A DNA stretch of 64,000 nt from Lepeophtheirus salmonis (GCF_016086655.4 NC_052133.2:46182383-46246382); one strand, 5' to 3'. Positions 44,542 through 56,365 are shown, counted from the first letter of the stretch. Made by a program: numbers and translations. The notes: generated by a model from the sequence alone, not told the origin.

Positions 44542-44746
44542 TGTAATGTATTCGTATTTATTTCCCCCCTTATTCTTCTCTTCTCTTAATTTCTTGTATA
44601 TATTTATGTATTAAAGTACAGTGTTTTACCCGGTATAAATAGTCATGTGTTTATTAGAGTAGGTTTTTTTATTATAAGGAATACACGTCCTGGATCTCTC
44701 CACCTATAAATAGTTTGTGTCTCCTCTCCCTCGTCAAAACACAACA
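44542..44746 (+). mobile_element. solo LTR with 5-bp target duplication
   Basis: Runs from TGTAATGTATTCG to AAACACAACA and is flanked on both sides by AAAAG (44537-44541 and 44747-44751). It has TATAAAT at 44634, a pyrimidine-rich 5' part and CTCGTCAAAACACAACA at its end, like the LTRs at 39374-40612 and 51568-51862. One LTR without internal sequence is the product of recombination between the two LTRs of a full element. Confidence 0.88.
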
Positions 44747-44872
44747 AAAAGTCTTATTTTGTCACTGGGATATAGGAAAAAAGATTGGTTACTTCCATAC
44801 TGACAATAGAGTGAATAAATTCCTTCCTTTTCTCAAATATGCCTTTTAAAAAGCCTTTGTACATTGAATTCT

Positions 44873-45253
44873 CTACATTTTGTGTGGTTGAGTCAATTGC
44901 TCTAGAACCCATCTTGCAGCACATTTTGAAACGTCAAGATCCTTTTTCAGAATCCTTCTTTCAGATTCATGGAACAAGTAAAATTTCAACATTACTTTTT
45001 CTACACTTAACCGACTGTCGTCCTCAATAAAGTTATACACAGCCTCGATGGTATAGTTATTGCTTATGGTCCTCTTCGAATTTAGGAACCGTTTGCCTGA
45101 TGTGTCCTTCCCTCCTTCCCCTTCCGAAATGCCATAAATTTGATTGAAGCTGAGGGCATGGTTTCCATGAGTACCCTGACAAAATTTGAAACAAGGCTTA
45201 CCATCATGGCCAGCACGAGCCATATCAACAGCAAGATTGTGAACTCTAGTCAT
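44873..45253 (-). pseudogene. mariner/Tc1-like transposase N-terminus
   Basis: 126 codons are open from an ATG at 45251-45253: MTRVHNLAVDMARAGHDGKP, then TIEAVYNFIEDDSRLSVEKV, LKFYLFHESERRILKKDLDV and SKCAARWVLEQLTQPHK. The order (helix-turn-helix, D-x-R-x-S-V-x-x-L helix, I-L-x-x-D-L, ARWVxxLLT) is the bipartite DNA-binding region and linker of mariner transposases. No catalytic domain follows below 44873, and no ends are visible. It is the longest intact transposase frame in the window. Confidence 0.7.
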
Positions 45254-45944
45254 TGTAAAAAAGGAAAAAAAAAATATAGGGGTATGGAAATTATGTTTTT
45301 TTTTAATTAACCTCCTCTTACATTGTTACAAGTTATGGCAATGTTAACAAAACAAGGCTGTAACTGAATGTCACGAAATTTTCGGAATTTCTAAACCTAG
45401 TAGTCTTACATCAGCAGATGCATGTTTTGTCTATCACCTCGTTTCTAGAGAACTCTTTGAATGATTAAGGTAAAAAATCCTTCTAATTGTTAAAAAAGCT
45501 ATGAATTATTTCACTCGCCCTTAATATGAAAGTGACTTTGTAATTAATTAACAGTTATAACAACATTTAAAAATACTTATATAAATATAGTTTATTATTT
45601 CTGAATTGTCTTTAGTCTGTATTGAAAAAAATTGGTAATTCAAGTGGTGGATGAATTAATGCGACATAAATGGCTTCTAAATTATTCATCAAATTGAACA
45701 ATAAATTGTTGTGAACCCCTTGGAGTTAGTCTAAAATTTTGTTATTAAGGTAAGAAAATAATATCTTCTTATAAATTATTATGCTTTCCTTCTCGTGAGA
45801 TTTTACATTATTAACAAATTAATTTCAAAATGAAGTAAAAATCTTAAAAATTAATGGATATAAATAAAAATAATTTTGAGAAACATCAAGGTTTACAAAA
45901 CTCTTTTCAATTAAAATTGAATGTGTAGACCTGATACTTTAAAA
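45254..45944. other. AT-rich stretch with nothing recognised
   Basis: No supported feature. Confidence 0.3.
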
Positions 45945-46020
45945 CAGTGGTTATGAAATAGATGTACACGTACCCCTTGGGTTAATTGGGGGCACTCCAG
46001 GGGGTACTTGAGATTTTGAA
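45945..46020 (+). mobile_element. hAT-like terminus (one end)
   Basis: CAGTGGTTATGAAATAGATG followed by CACGTACCCCTTGG and CCAGGGGGTACTTGAG. The CAGTGGTTcTcAA...GTACCCC arrangement is typical of hAT ends. The opposite end (…CCACTG) and an 8-bp duplication were not found nearby. Confidence 0.5.
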
Positions 46021-46057
46021 AGAATATTTTACAAGTGGTACATACTTGATAAGCGTC

Positions 46058-46745
46058 CGCAGGGTGTGGGCTGGAGGGGCTGTAGCCCCCTCCCAAAAAA
46101 ATGACTTTTTGTTTTTTACTAGAAAATTCAATATTTGAAATTTTCTTGAAAAAATGTAATATTTAAAAACTAATTAAATTTTTCTGAATAGTTATGGCTT
46201 TTTAAAGTTTTCTCCAAAAAAAAATTTTGTAAACGCCTCTGGATTTTGGACTTTTTTTTTACAAAAAAAAATGAATTTTTTGAGAATATATATGGATGTT
46301 TGAATTTTTTCTAAAAAAAATTAATTTATTGAGAATATCAATGGATTTTGAGTTTTATTTTCTTTCAATTTTTTATTTTTTTTAAATAATAAATAATCAT
46401 TTAAATTTGGTGTGTATAGCTGTAGATTTTGAAATTTTATCGAAAAAATTTAATATTTGAAGTTTAATTAAGTTTCTGTGAACAGTAATGAATTCTTAAA
46501 TTTTTCTTCAAAAAATTTAATTTTTTTAAACAGCTGTGGATTTTGAATTTTCTTTGAAATAACTTAATTTTTTGAGAATATCAATGGATTTTAAATATTT
46601 TTAGCTATTTTTTTTAATAGTATATGGAATTTTGTGTGTAGCGCTTTAGATTTTTGAAATTTTTTTCGAAAAGTTTAATGTATGATTTTTTTTTCTTTTT
46701 CAGTTCCAAAAAGCGCAATCCCTAACCCCCCCCCTTTCAAAAAAT
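46058..46745 (+). repeat. GC hairpin followed by AT minisatellite
   Basis: A hairpin GGAGGGGCT-GT-AGCCCCCTCC lies at 46073-46093. From about 46100 to 46690 a unit of about 55-60 bp recurs in diverged form (GAATATCAATGGATTTTGA, TTTTCTTCAAAAAATTTAAT), ending in AACCCCCCCCCTTTC at about 46727. A short inverted copy lies at 16200-16345. The GC-rich caps at both ends suggest one mobile unit with an internal minisatellite. Confidence 0.55.
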
Positions 46746-46859
46746 AAATAATATATATATACAATCCTGTGAACACAGAAGCTAAAAATCCTTTGTACTA
46801 GTAAGGGAGTAGTTGGGTGAAATAAATATTTTAGGGAGTAGTTTATATTGATATAATAT

Positions 46860-47000
46860 TAATAAAGCAAAGTTTGGCTTTCTGTCTGTATGAATATATG
46901 AAAACGAGTTACTGAGTGGACTGTAGATACTGCTCCATGGTATTATTATAGATATAATTTGATCTAAGAAATAACAATGTATTAATGATATATTCACGTT
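46860..47000 (+). repeat. Helitron-like 5' wording and satellite unit
   Basis: AATAAAGCAAAGTTTGGCTTTCTGTCTGTATG is followed by TGCTCCATGGTATTATTATA and TTTGATCTAAGAAATAAC. The first phrase recurs at 59440-59475 and, in reverse, at 48008-48040. The second recurs in the array at 48735-49030. AAGTTTGTCTGTCTGTATG-like starts are common in invertebrate Helitron-type elements that end CTAGT. Confidence 0.4.
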
Positions 47001-47030
47001 TGGACACAAAATGGTGGTGGTCAAATAATT

Positions 47031-47969
47031 TTAAAATTCAAATAAATAATGTGATTCATAACTTATGTTTGTCTATTTGAATGGAATGTAAAAGTACCTA
47101 ATTTATTCTAAAACAATAATGAAAAAACCCAAGAACACACACAAAAAAAAAGTGGCTAGCCTCCTGGGTTTGATAAAAAAAAAAGGTTATGTTTGTCAAG
47201 ATTACTCTTAAGCAGGTATTTTGTACGGCAATATTCCCACAGTTACACATGCTTTAAAGACAACCTAACAAATTGAAAAGATATTTAATAATCAGTAACA
47301 GTAAACAATCAACAGATAGCTCCGTAACAATCCTCTCAGTATGTAGCTAAACAAATTTTATGATTAATAATTTTTTGTTGATGTCTTTTTTTATCACAAA
47401 AAAAAAGTTCATTATTATAACCTTTTTAAATTAAAGCCTGTTCAACCCCATGTCAATAAACTAACCTACTCCTCACTTGCCTAAAGTAAAGATCGTTTAC
47501 TAAATGCACCAACTACATAACAACTTTAAAATTACTCTACCTCCAAATAAATTAGTATCCTGCATAATATCCAATACTTCAATAGAATGCTCATAAGTAT
47601 TCATTTGAATTGCAGCAATCCAAGACGAATTAACTGGTTAATGCAATCTCCCCTTCATGTTACTACCTGAAAAATTATTGAACAGATTGAGTTCTCATAA
47701 GTGTTCATCCAAGACGAATTAACTGGCTACTACCACCTTCCCTTCACTCCTTATTTTTAATAGTACATAGATCTAGAAGAAAACTAAAACTGTTGCCAGG
47801 CAAAAAAAACGGAGGAGGAAGCTAGATATGTTCATTTTTGTATATATATGATAAGTATTGAGTAGTTACGTGTGAGTGTGCTCATGAAAAATAGGCAGTC
47901 ACAATGAGGAATTTTAGTGGAATTATCTTCTATAATATGAAAGCCATTTTTTAGACGTTGCTTAATTAC
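47031..47969. other. AT-rich stretch with a short duplication
   Basis: CCAAGACGAATTAACTGG occurs at 47620-47637 and again at 47706-47723 with nearby CTCATAAGTNTTCAT, a diverged duplication of about 85 bp. Otherwise nothing is recognised. Confidence 0.35.
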
Positions 47970-48055
47970 TCCGGGCAATGGTGGGTCTACTGTGACTGTT
48001 TTTCACACATACAGATAGACAAACAAACTTTGAAACTTAAAAAATTAGATACAAG
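47970..48055. mobile_element. Helitron-like end abutting an inverted 5' word
   Basis: ACTCCGGGCAATGGTGGGTC then TACTGTGAC has the CCGGGCAAnG..GGGTCTACTG form of the 3' end. It is followed at once by ACACATACAGATAGACAAAC plus AAACTTTG, the reverse complement of the 5' word at 46868. The two element ends therefore lie back to back here. The terminal CTAGT is missing. Confidence 0.4.
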
Positions 48056-48734
48056 AACGGCATGATCATTTAAGAATATAAAATAGAGCTAAAATATCAT
48101 AAACTCAAGATATTAAAAGGATATTTCAGTGTTTGGTTTGGATAAACAGCCAAGGGCACTAATGGATAGTTTATTTAAGTTGTTGGCAGTCTTATCACAT
48201 TTGAAAAAATAACAATGGATCAACGAAAATAATTTGTAATACATATACGCCTATGTAATATGTAGAGTAGAGTAAATGATTATGCGAGTAGGGGTAGATC
48301 GAGTCTTGAATCTGGATCTGACGTACCCGGGTACGGTTTAAAAAAACTTGTATTATCCAAAAAGATTCGAGAATCGAAGCCTATAGCATTGCTTGATAAA
48401 GATAAAAAGGGGTCTTGGATCCCAAATAGACGGGTAAAGAGGGAATAAGTAAGTTTGTATTATTTGATATTCGAACGGGCTTTGGTTACTCGATCATTTA
48501 CGGATCTTAAAAAGCCTATAGTATCGCTTAATACTTAATCATAGTTTAAAAAATTAATATTTTATATATTGAAGGTAGCATCTCTATTTTTCTTGATTAG
48601 GGCTTGGAGTGACATCTACAGAAACAGTTGCATCTTGTAGTTGTTGTTCCAATATTATGATAACAATAATTATAATATATACTGTCTTAAAAAAGTAAAG
48701 TTTTTTCGTATGAATCTTTGAATGAAAATATGCC
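48056..48734. other. unrecognised
   Basis: GATCCGG/GGATCT words around 48296-48560 (for example CTGACGTACCCGGGTACGG) recur loosely at 49430-49580. No unit could be defined and no gene is present. Confidence 0.3.
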
Positions 48735-49030
48735 AATTTGCTCTAAGAAATAACAATGGAGTCATAATGTATATATATAGTGCTCCATGAAGTATAGCAT
48801 ACACATACTTTTGATCTAAGAAATAAGAATGTAGTTGTATTAAGGAAATATCGTAGGTGTTTTGCATGTAGCATCGAACGTGTATCTAGAGTGCACTGTA
48901 TATAGTGCTCCCTGATGTATATTATATCTTATACATATTTTCGATCTAAAGAATAACAATGTAGGCGTGTTAATGAAATATCATAGGTGGGTTGTATGTA
49001 GCATCGAGCGTGTATACTGAGAGTACTGTT
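48735..49030 (+). repeat. diverged tandem array, about 130-bp unit
   Basis: TCTAAGAAATAASAATG(G/T)AG recurs at 48741, 48815 and 48942 (TCTAAAGAATAACAATGTAG); ATATAGTGCTCCNTGA at 48775 and 48899; GTAGCATCGARCGTGTAT at 48868 and 48999. A related unit lies at 46930-46990. Confidence 0.65.
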
Positions 49031-49309
49031 TTTGTTAAATAAAATAAAATATACTGAATTTTAGGAGGTTTAGTAACGAGAATGTATAAGTAACGCACAG
49101 TCGGTGAGCGCTCTAGAAACCTTAAGTACTCGCTGGCTCATCAAATCATAATTTTTTTTATCAAGCTATTATTATGATTGTTTCATTCTTGAGGGGGGGG
49201 ATAACCAAGTATTGAGTGAGTGTACTTATTAAAAACAGAGAACAACACTGATGATTTGATAGGATGTCTTCATCTATATTATTAAAACAAAATATGTATT
49301 TTAGTCTAC

Positions 49310-49348
49310 AACAAATTACTTCGGGAAATGCTGCGTTTTACTGCTAGT
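49310..49348 (+). mobile_element. Helitron-like 3' terminus
   Basis: ATTACTTCGGGAAATGCTGC then GTTTTACTGCTAGT, with CTAGT at 49344-49348. The sequence before CTAGT is a degenerate CGGG...(C)CG-type hairpin. It may close an element that includes the array at 48735-49030. Confidence 0.5.
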
Positions 49349-50404
49349 AACGAATCATTACGTTCTAATAGTAATAATATTGGGTTATTAATATGTTTGG
49401 CAACAGTAATCAGTGAAAATATAACTTCAATCCGTATTCTATTGTATTTAAGCCCAAACTTCGGATAAAATGATCATAAAATTTGGGACAAGTATCCGTC
49501 TAATTTTGGTTACGGATTTCGTATCTTTACGTTTTAAGATCCGAACCCACCCGGATATGTCCTATCTTTATACGTGAACCCCTTAATGAATCGATTTAAT
49601 CTTCTATAGGTTTATATATTTACATGAATTTTTCATGGATTTTTTTATCTGCTCATAACATTTCTTGAAGAAGCTCATGTCTAATGTATTCCATTCAATT
49701 ACAGTAATATATTTCCTTATTTTCTCGTGATGTAGAACTTAATAAAATCAAACTATGTACTTATTTATTTGATTGAAAATCCCAAATAAAGAATTGTACC
49801 TACTCATATTAAATGTGTATTTCTATTCCTAATAAGAATCGAAAACAGTGGTTTGACCAAATGCCCTAATTGTGAAAGCCTTTTTTATCCGTTTGATAAG
49901 TAGTTGAGGCAATTTATTCATTTTCTTTTCTTCGAATAGTGAATTCATAAAATGTATTTTCTCTTAAAATAATATTGTTTTTCCCTATAAAAAAAATATT
50001 AACTTTTTATATAACATATCACATTCATTGATTGGTTATCATCGGTTTAAACTTGATGTGTTACTAAGGAAAATACTGGTGAGTGGTTATTGTCATTATA
50101 AAATGTCAAAATAATGTAATAATTTTGATAGAATAGTTATAAATCGTTTTTAAATATCATTCAACCAAAATTAAGACAACAAGTCATAACATTTTTTACT
50201 ATATCTGGTGGTCTACCTTAACTTTCAGAGTAAATATTGGCGGTTCTTAATATCGAATTTGGATTTTTTGTTTCAAATTCTATTAAGGCCACAGCATCCC
50301 CCCCCCCCTTTGCCACTGGTTGCATTGTGATTTTTAATCTGTTCTGCAATTTTTCCTTTAAAAAAGAAAACAAGCTGAAATCAGTTGGTAGTTTGCCAAT
50401 TATA
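49349..50404. other. AT-rich stretch with nothing recognised
   Basis: A C10 run lies at about 50299. The short plus frame at 50237 is not supported. Confidence 0.3.
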
Positions 50405-50520
50405 CTATACTTGACTTAATTACTTGTTATTTTTCAAGACTTTTACTAAATATTTTTTTCACAAATTTACTTTACTTGAACTCAAATAATCAAAACTAGA
50501 AAATTTATATTTCTAAATCG
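50405..50520 (+). repeat. dispersed TTCGAG-family repeat (copy 3 of 3)
   Basis: CTTGACTTAATTACTTGTTA, AAGACTTTTACTAAATATTT and TTTACTTTACTTGAACTC then AATAATCAAAA match 14479-14560. The CTCGAG-containing edges are missing. Confidence 0.45.
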
Positions 50521-51567
50521 GTGTATTTTTCAAAAATCTATAAATTGTCTCTGAGGCCACATTTTTCGATAAACTTATTTGAAAATTAGCTTGAATTATA
50601 CATATAAGTGTTGAAAAAGAGCTCATTTGATTTATCCACATCCAGCATCAATTAGGGTTTGAGCCCGTAAAAAGGACCAAGCGTGGACTAAATATTTACT
50701 TGGCGTATTAAATATACCCTCCTTGATTAAAATACAAAATAATCCATCGGATTAAGATCCGAACTTTTGGGGACCATAATTATTTACCAAAGAAGTCATA
50801 GTAGCGCTTATTCAGCCTCTTCAGTGACCTATCTGAGATATGACAAAATACTGAGGCGTATGAATTTTGAGACCTCCCAATTTGAAATCTGTATGCTCTT
50901 TTTGTAAGGCAACATTTAACATTCTTTTTCAAATCATTGTATTTACATTAAAATTTCCCTACTCTAATAGTCCATGGGTGGGTAACAGTCCCCCCCCCTC
51001 TCCTAGTACCTTTCTTGGGTAGAGTGTGTCTAAGCTTAACTTTATCAATAATCTCAAAAAGTAGAAGTAATAAAATCGTTAGGCGTTATATATTTATTTC
51101 ACTTTATTAGTTCTCAAATTGACTTACTATGGTCTCTACTATTGCCTCAATCCTAGGGCTGAAGCCCTTGCAGGTCTTTTACAATTATTTATCCAAGGCA
51201 TCCTTCAATTAATCTTTCATCATATTCGCTTTTGTATTTAATAGTGTATTCATCTATTTATATTTTACAAAAATATTTTTTAATATATAACTTTACATAT
51301 TTAGTTAATATCAAAATACATTTTAGTATGTAAAAAAAAATACAACATTTTTACATATATGATAAAATCTACATATAGCAAATATCCCAAATACATTATT
51401 AAATTTCCATGTATTCGGATTTTACCTAAAAAAAATCTCCTCAAGCAATTGCAACGATTCCCAGCATCATTTGTGGAGGCTGAAAACTTAGTCTAGTTGA
51501 CCGACAGAACCTCATCGACCACGTAGGTAAGGTAGCGGTCGTTCTTATATTCATTCGACTAGTTCAC
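50521..51567. other. unrecognised
   Basis: Nothing supported. A C9 run lies at about 50990. Confidence 0.3.
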
Positions 51568-51862
51568 TGTAATGTATTCGTGTTTCCTTCCCCCTTGTTC
51601 TCTTACTTCTCTTATTTTCTTGTATGTATATATATATATATATATATGTAAAGTACAGTCTTTTACCTCGTTTTAAGTATAAATAGTAGTGGATTTTATG
51701 TATCTATCAGAGTAGGTTATTGTATTAATAAGAATATAATTGTTCCTATTAGACAACCTTTGTTTTATTCCTCCACGTCTTTCCTCTCCTAATTTCTTTC
51801 CGTCATCCTGGATTCCTTGGTTTAAATAGTTTGTGTCTCCTCGACCTCGTCAAGACACAGCA
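51568..51862 (+). mobile_element. solo LTR with 5-bp target duplication (copy 2)
   Basis: Runs from TGTAATGTATTCGTG to AAGACACAGCA and is flanked by TTCAC on both sides (51563-51567, 51863-51867). Inside are a (TA)n run at about 51627-51648, TATAAATAG at 51679 and TCCACGTCTTTCC...CCGTCATCCTGGA, which ties it to the LTR element at 39374-40612. It is about 90 bp longer than the solo LTR at 44542. Confidence 0.88.
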
Positions 51863-53349
51863 TTCACAATCCAGTTTTTCTTATCATGTTGCTGTCCTGG
51901 GTGCAAATCAAATCTGCTATTATTTGGCATTTGGAAAATAAATGAACTGATTTTAATCAGTAGTAGGTCATTTGAACGCTAATATTCACCGAATTATTGT
52001 ATTCAAAAAATCTTGAAACAGAGTTCTCAAATGAGGGCTCCCGGACACTATCAAAGTATATTGTATACCTTAGGATTGCAACGCGGAATAGAAATAATTT
52101 CGGAACACGAAACGAAAAAAAAAAAATGAACTGAACGCCAAAATAGTAGAACACTTACAAGCCTGATAAAAATCCCAGTTTGTCCTAAATAGAAGACTTC
52201 ATAATAAAAAAAGAGCACTTTAAACAAACTGATATTTTGGGTTATAAAGTTTATGTTCATGTTTCTCGTGCTAAAAGCTATAAAGAATAAACCATCCTAA
52301 TACAATTTAGTACTATTCAATAGTTGTTTGGGAATTGTTTACAGTTTCAAGAGAACTAATTTGGGAGCTGGCATCAAACAACAAACTTATTGAACAAAAA
52401 AAGTGTTAATAATTGTGGTCAAAGTTATATATATAGAAAAGTTTTATAATGTGGAGAATATTAATTATATAAAACAATATTTTTTATTTAATATTGTACT
52501 ACACAGTTACACTACATTAAATAAGGATTCTATTCAATTTAACAATTCCTTCAAGTAATCTGCTTAATCCTTTTTATGATTATTGTCATAAATATTTTAT
52601 TACATCACATATTATTAAAGAGAAATCACGCTTATTGATCCTCATTCTTAATTAATGGAAAAGATGTATCTCAAGGTTCCCGGAGTTTATGGGGATAGTG
52701 GACTATTCGGGGACAGCTTTGTATCTATACATTTGTTGACTCCATATAGTCCAAAAATGGACTACATGGAGACAGCAGATTTTAAAAATACCTAAATTAG
52801 TTCAAACTCTTAGTAGTATTAGCATGGTGCAGAGCCCTATCAGCATATATGTTTTATTATTTTCTCTTTCATCCCATAGAGCAGTTTTCTTCCTTCCTAC
52901 TTCTTTTCTCTTTTCTTTTCCTGCAGATTAGCCCAATTCTTCCTTTTTAGAAAAAGTTTTGGTTTGAACTACCAATTTTATCAATAATTTTGGAATCAGT
53001 ATGCAAAATTAGCTTCAATTAGCACAGAATCTTACATTTAGTAAGTTTTCACTACTATTTTTATATATTTTGTTCAAAAATGTTGTAAAAGCCTTAAATA
53101 AAAGCATTTTAATTTCCATTATAGTCATATTATTAACAATAATATGTCCAATATTTAAGTTGTTCGGCACTTAGCAAACCCTTGTGGCTAAAACTGCCTC
53201 CATATAGGGATTTGATTGGATGTCCTGAATCCAATTTGTTTGACTACGTAATACCATAATTTAAATACTTCATTTACACAGACAATTTTGGATTCAAATC
53301 ATGAGTATTATCTTTAGTCAACGTTTCATACGTCAAATAGACATTGAAA
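51863..53349. other. mostly unrecognised
   Basis: 52670-52760 has repeated GGACTA...GGGGACAG words. The short minus frames at 51957-52260 are not recognised. No gene is supported. Confidence 0.3.
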
Positions 53350-53805
53350 ACAAATTTAAGGCGAATCTAAGTGCTGCAGTTACTCACCAAAGTTTTAACT
53401 ATTTTGAATGCACATTTGTTCTGTAATAATTGTTTGAATCTGTGTGTTTTTGTGAAAATGGACAAAATGGAGTATCAAACTGTCATTAAATATTTGTTTT
53501 CGGAAGTGTAATCTTTAAATAGATTGAAACAAAAGCAGACATACAAAGGCTTGTTGTGTTAAAATTTGAAGCGTTTAACTCAATCCAAATCGGAATAATT
53601 GAGCAAAAAACAAAAAGAGTCACGTGAACAATTATTTTGCAGGGAAAAACGCCAAGTACTATTTGATCAGATTACAGAGATAACAGCATCGCCGGGAAAA
53701 GTGTATAGAGTTACAAAGAGACCATGTTGAAAAATAAAAAATAAAAATTCAGAACAAATGTCTTGTATCTTTGTTAGGTCGGAAACTTTTCAGACCAGCC
53801 TCATA
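53350..53805 (+). mobile_element. mariner element, N- and C-termini joined
   Basis: The 5' leader CAGTTACTCACCAAAGTTTT matches 43311-43340. The frame starts at 53458 with MDKMEYQTVIKYLFSEV, the N-terminus of this lineage. After decayed text the C-terminus reads REKCIELQRDHVEK with a stop (about 53695-53730), the usual (W)xKCIELxGDYVEK end. The right terminal repeat is GGAAACTTTTCAGACCAGCC (53782-53801). At about 0.45 kb the catalytic domain is absent. Confidence 0.75.
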
Positions 53806-54465
53806 TACGAAGTATGTACATAAGTAGTTTCTATGGATATTTCAAGGCATACACTTGTATTTCAATTGTCTTTAAATAGTTGGATATGGATAAATTCTTG
53901 ATAAATTACAAACATACCTTATTTTAAATCAAAAAAATCCCCATGATAGTCTAAAAGTGATCAAACATTTGTGGTATTCTTTGTCTATAAAAAAAATGAA
54001 TAGACATTTTGGCTAGTTAAAAAAATGACTAGGGCGTCAACATATAAACAATTCTTTTTTTTTTTTTGTCAATCTTAATGGCCAATATTTTATAGCCCTA
54101 TTTGAGTCAATTATAGGTTTTTATTCAAACTCATGAAATGAGCTTTAAGTGAAAGGTTTAAAACCTTTCTTTATTTAAGTGACTTATATTGGCATCTGAT
54201 ATATCATTTTAAAAACATACTTTCAAATTTTAAACAGTTTCTATACTATGTTGTCTGGCCCATATAATTTGATATCCAATTATAAAGTAAATAAAAAGAC
54301 AAATGAATAAAGAATTTGTATGACAACCTGTTATTCAACAAAGAATTCAGACCCTCTATGTACTTACTTTATATAGGCATATATTCATAATAGGGGAAGT
54401 ATAAAGTTCTCAGCCTTTTTTACTTTATGTTGACAATAAAATTAAAATAAATAAATAAAACTAAC
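53806..54465. other. AT-rich stretch with nothing recognised
   Basis: No supported feature. Confidence 0.3.
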
Positions 54466-54700
54466 ATGCCGGTCCAACTCGACGATTTCCATTATTTTAT
54501 CGACATTTTCGATGATTGGTCTACTAGATCGTGCCTCATCTTCGACTTCCAAATTAACCAAACGGAATCTTTGAAACAACCTCATTCCTGCTGCATTCGA
54601 GACTATATTAGGTCCATAAACGAAACATTTTTTTTGTCCATCTTCTCCGCTGTTTCACATGGTCGTAGTCATAAGAAAGAACGTATTGAATTTTCTCTTT
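54466..54700 (-). pseudogene. mariner transposase N-terminal fragment
   Basis: Minus strand, frame passing through 54680 to 54466: KKCFVYGPNIVSNAAGMRLF, then QRFRLVNLEVEDEARSSRPI and ENVDKIMEIVELDRHV. This is the Y-G..S(x)n.W(F)Q(R/K)F..G.(F/L).V.DE.RSGRP..... D.I...(V/I)E.DRHVS segment of mariner (Hsmar1/SETMAR-type) DNA-binding domains. The catalytic domain is absent. The 97-codon plus frame over the same bases is a shadow of this. Confidence 0.75.
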
Positions 54701-56235
54701 TTTTACTTCTATTTTGGACAGAGGTAACAAACGACTGGTTTTACCAAATACAAAACTGAAAATCTAGCGAAAAACGCTCAGAATTTTTTACTCGACCGAA
54801 TATTAAAATATGAATCACGTGTTTCCCAGATAAATTGATTCTTGTCACTGTTATAACTAATAAATATATCATAATTGGGAGTGTTATACCATGTTCTTCC
54901 ACGAAAACATTTCTGACACAGGGCTGAACAAAGGAAAGGAGTAAAATTTAATGTTTGTAATACTTCTTTTGTGGGAAAACTATGAAGTTGGTTCCCATTG
55001 GCTTTTTCATCTAATCTAATGCATTGTCGTCATAAGAGTTAAGTTACTTTCCTTCCATATACTCCCTAAATTGTCAGGATGACCAAGTTAGTTTTTTTGG
55101 TATATTTTTTTAACATAACGGTAGTTCATATTTTTAATAACCAATTCCATAGTCACAAAAATACGATGTCCGATTATTTCATGTTTTATACACACATTAC
55201 TTTTTTATCATAATATGTATTTTATTTAGAGAAGATTAAAGATTTTTGGTTATGCTATTTCTGCTTTACGTTAAGATCTAATTATCTTTCTTAACTCAAA
55301 GTTTTTTTATTCCCCAATTTAACAAATAGCAAAAGAAAATCATAGGTGTTTAATTTTCACAACACTCTATAAATATTTCTTCGAATTCAAAAGTAAATAA
55401 AAAATAACGCACTTTGAAAAACTTGCCAAATCATTATTATTAGTAAAGATAACATTATTGCATTTGTGTTTATACAACCACAATTAATTTTATCTGGCAC
55501 TCAAATCATACCAATTCATCAGCCCTAAAAGATTATAAAATTTTATAAATCCTTTGAATTATTTATTGACTTTAAAGTCACTAAATAATACAAAGTTTTG
55601 GTTCATTAAAATTTATAAATGATTTATAGCAATGCTGAATATAGATTTCCTAGTTTTCTTTGTACTTGTTGCGCCCAAACAGTGCTGTAGTTTTATGACC
55701 ATGCTGCTTTAATTTATATTTTGATGTAAGTCAAATAAATCTTCCCTTTCCAATAGCCTTCCTAAAAATTATTTCTAATTATAATGTCCGTGTATAATAC
55801 AACATATTGGCTGTAGTATTTTATATTCGTATTAAAGGTGCCAATTGTTTCCTTGTATTTTTTGCAAAAGTAGCTAAGAGTGCCATTACTTAAAAGCTGA
55901 TACTTCCAGAGTACCAATAGTTACACGGTAAAAAAAACATTTATCAATTAATAATGGATTTTGAAAACTGTTAAATGCCTACCCTTTAGTTGAACCCGTG
56001 TTTTCTTCTTTAGAAAATTTTTAACCATTGTTAAGGATGACCACAGATGAAAATAATACTATCCTCCGACACGTTAAAAATAGCAAACGAAAATCAACAC
56101 GGTAATCCAGATAATTTAAATAATGTTTTGGAGAATAGTAGCATAGTTGCCATGACGTTTCATTCAATTAGCTGCGAGTAGCTTTAAAATAAGGGAAATA
56201 AACACAAATCCCACTCCGTAAATACCAATGATATA
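54701..56235. other. mostly unrecognised; partial dispersed repeat
   Basis: 55030-55150 (AAATTGTCAGGATGACCAAG, TTTTTTTAACATAACGGTAG) is a weak copy of the repeat at 43450-43640. The rest has no supported gene. Confidence 0.3.
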
Positions 56236-56365
56236 GGCAGGATTTACTCCGATGTGAATCATCAATTCTACTCTGAGTCCAATAAGGACTTATCCTTATG
56301 AGCAGGAATTACTACGATTTCGATCATTAAGCTTACTCCAAGTCCAATAAGGAACTATAGAACTC
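56236..56365. repeat. tandem duplication, about 65-bp unit
   Basis: GCAGGATTTACTCCGATGTG...GAGTCCAATAAGGACTTA is followed by GCAGGAATTACTACGATTTC...AAGTCCAATAAGGAACTA. Two diverged copies. Confidence 0.7.

Noticed and set aside
51627..51648. (TA)n microsatellite as an independent feature
   Set aside because: It lies inside a solo LTR and is a secondary expansion there. Other TA and poly(A)/T/G/C runs are ordinary for this genome.
54466..54759. 97-codon plus-strand frame
   Set aside because: The minus strand over the same bases reads as a recognisable mariner DNA-binding region, so the plus frame is a shadow.
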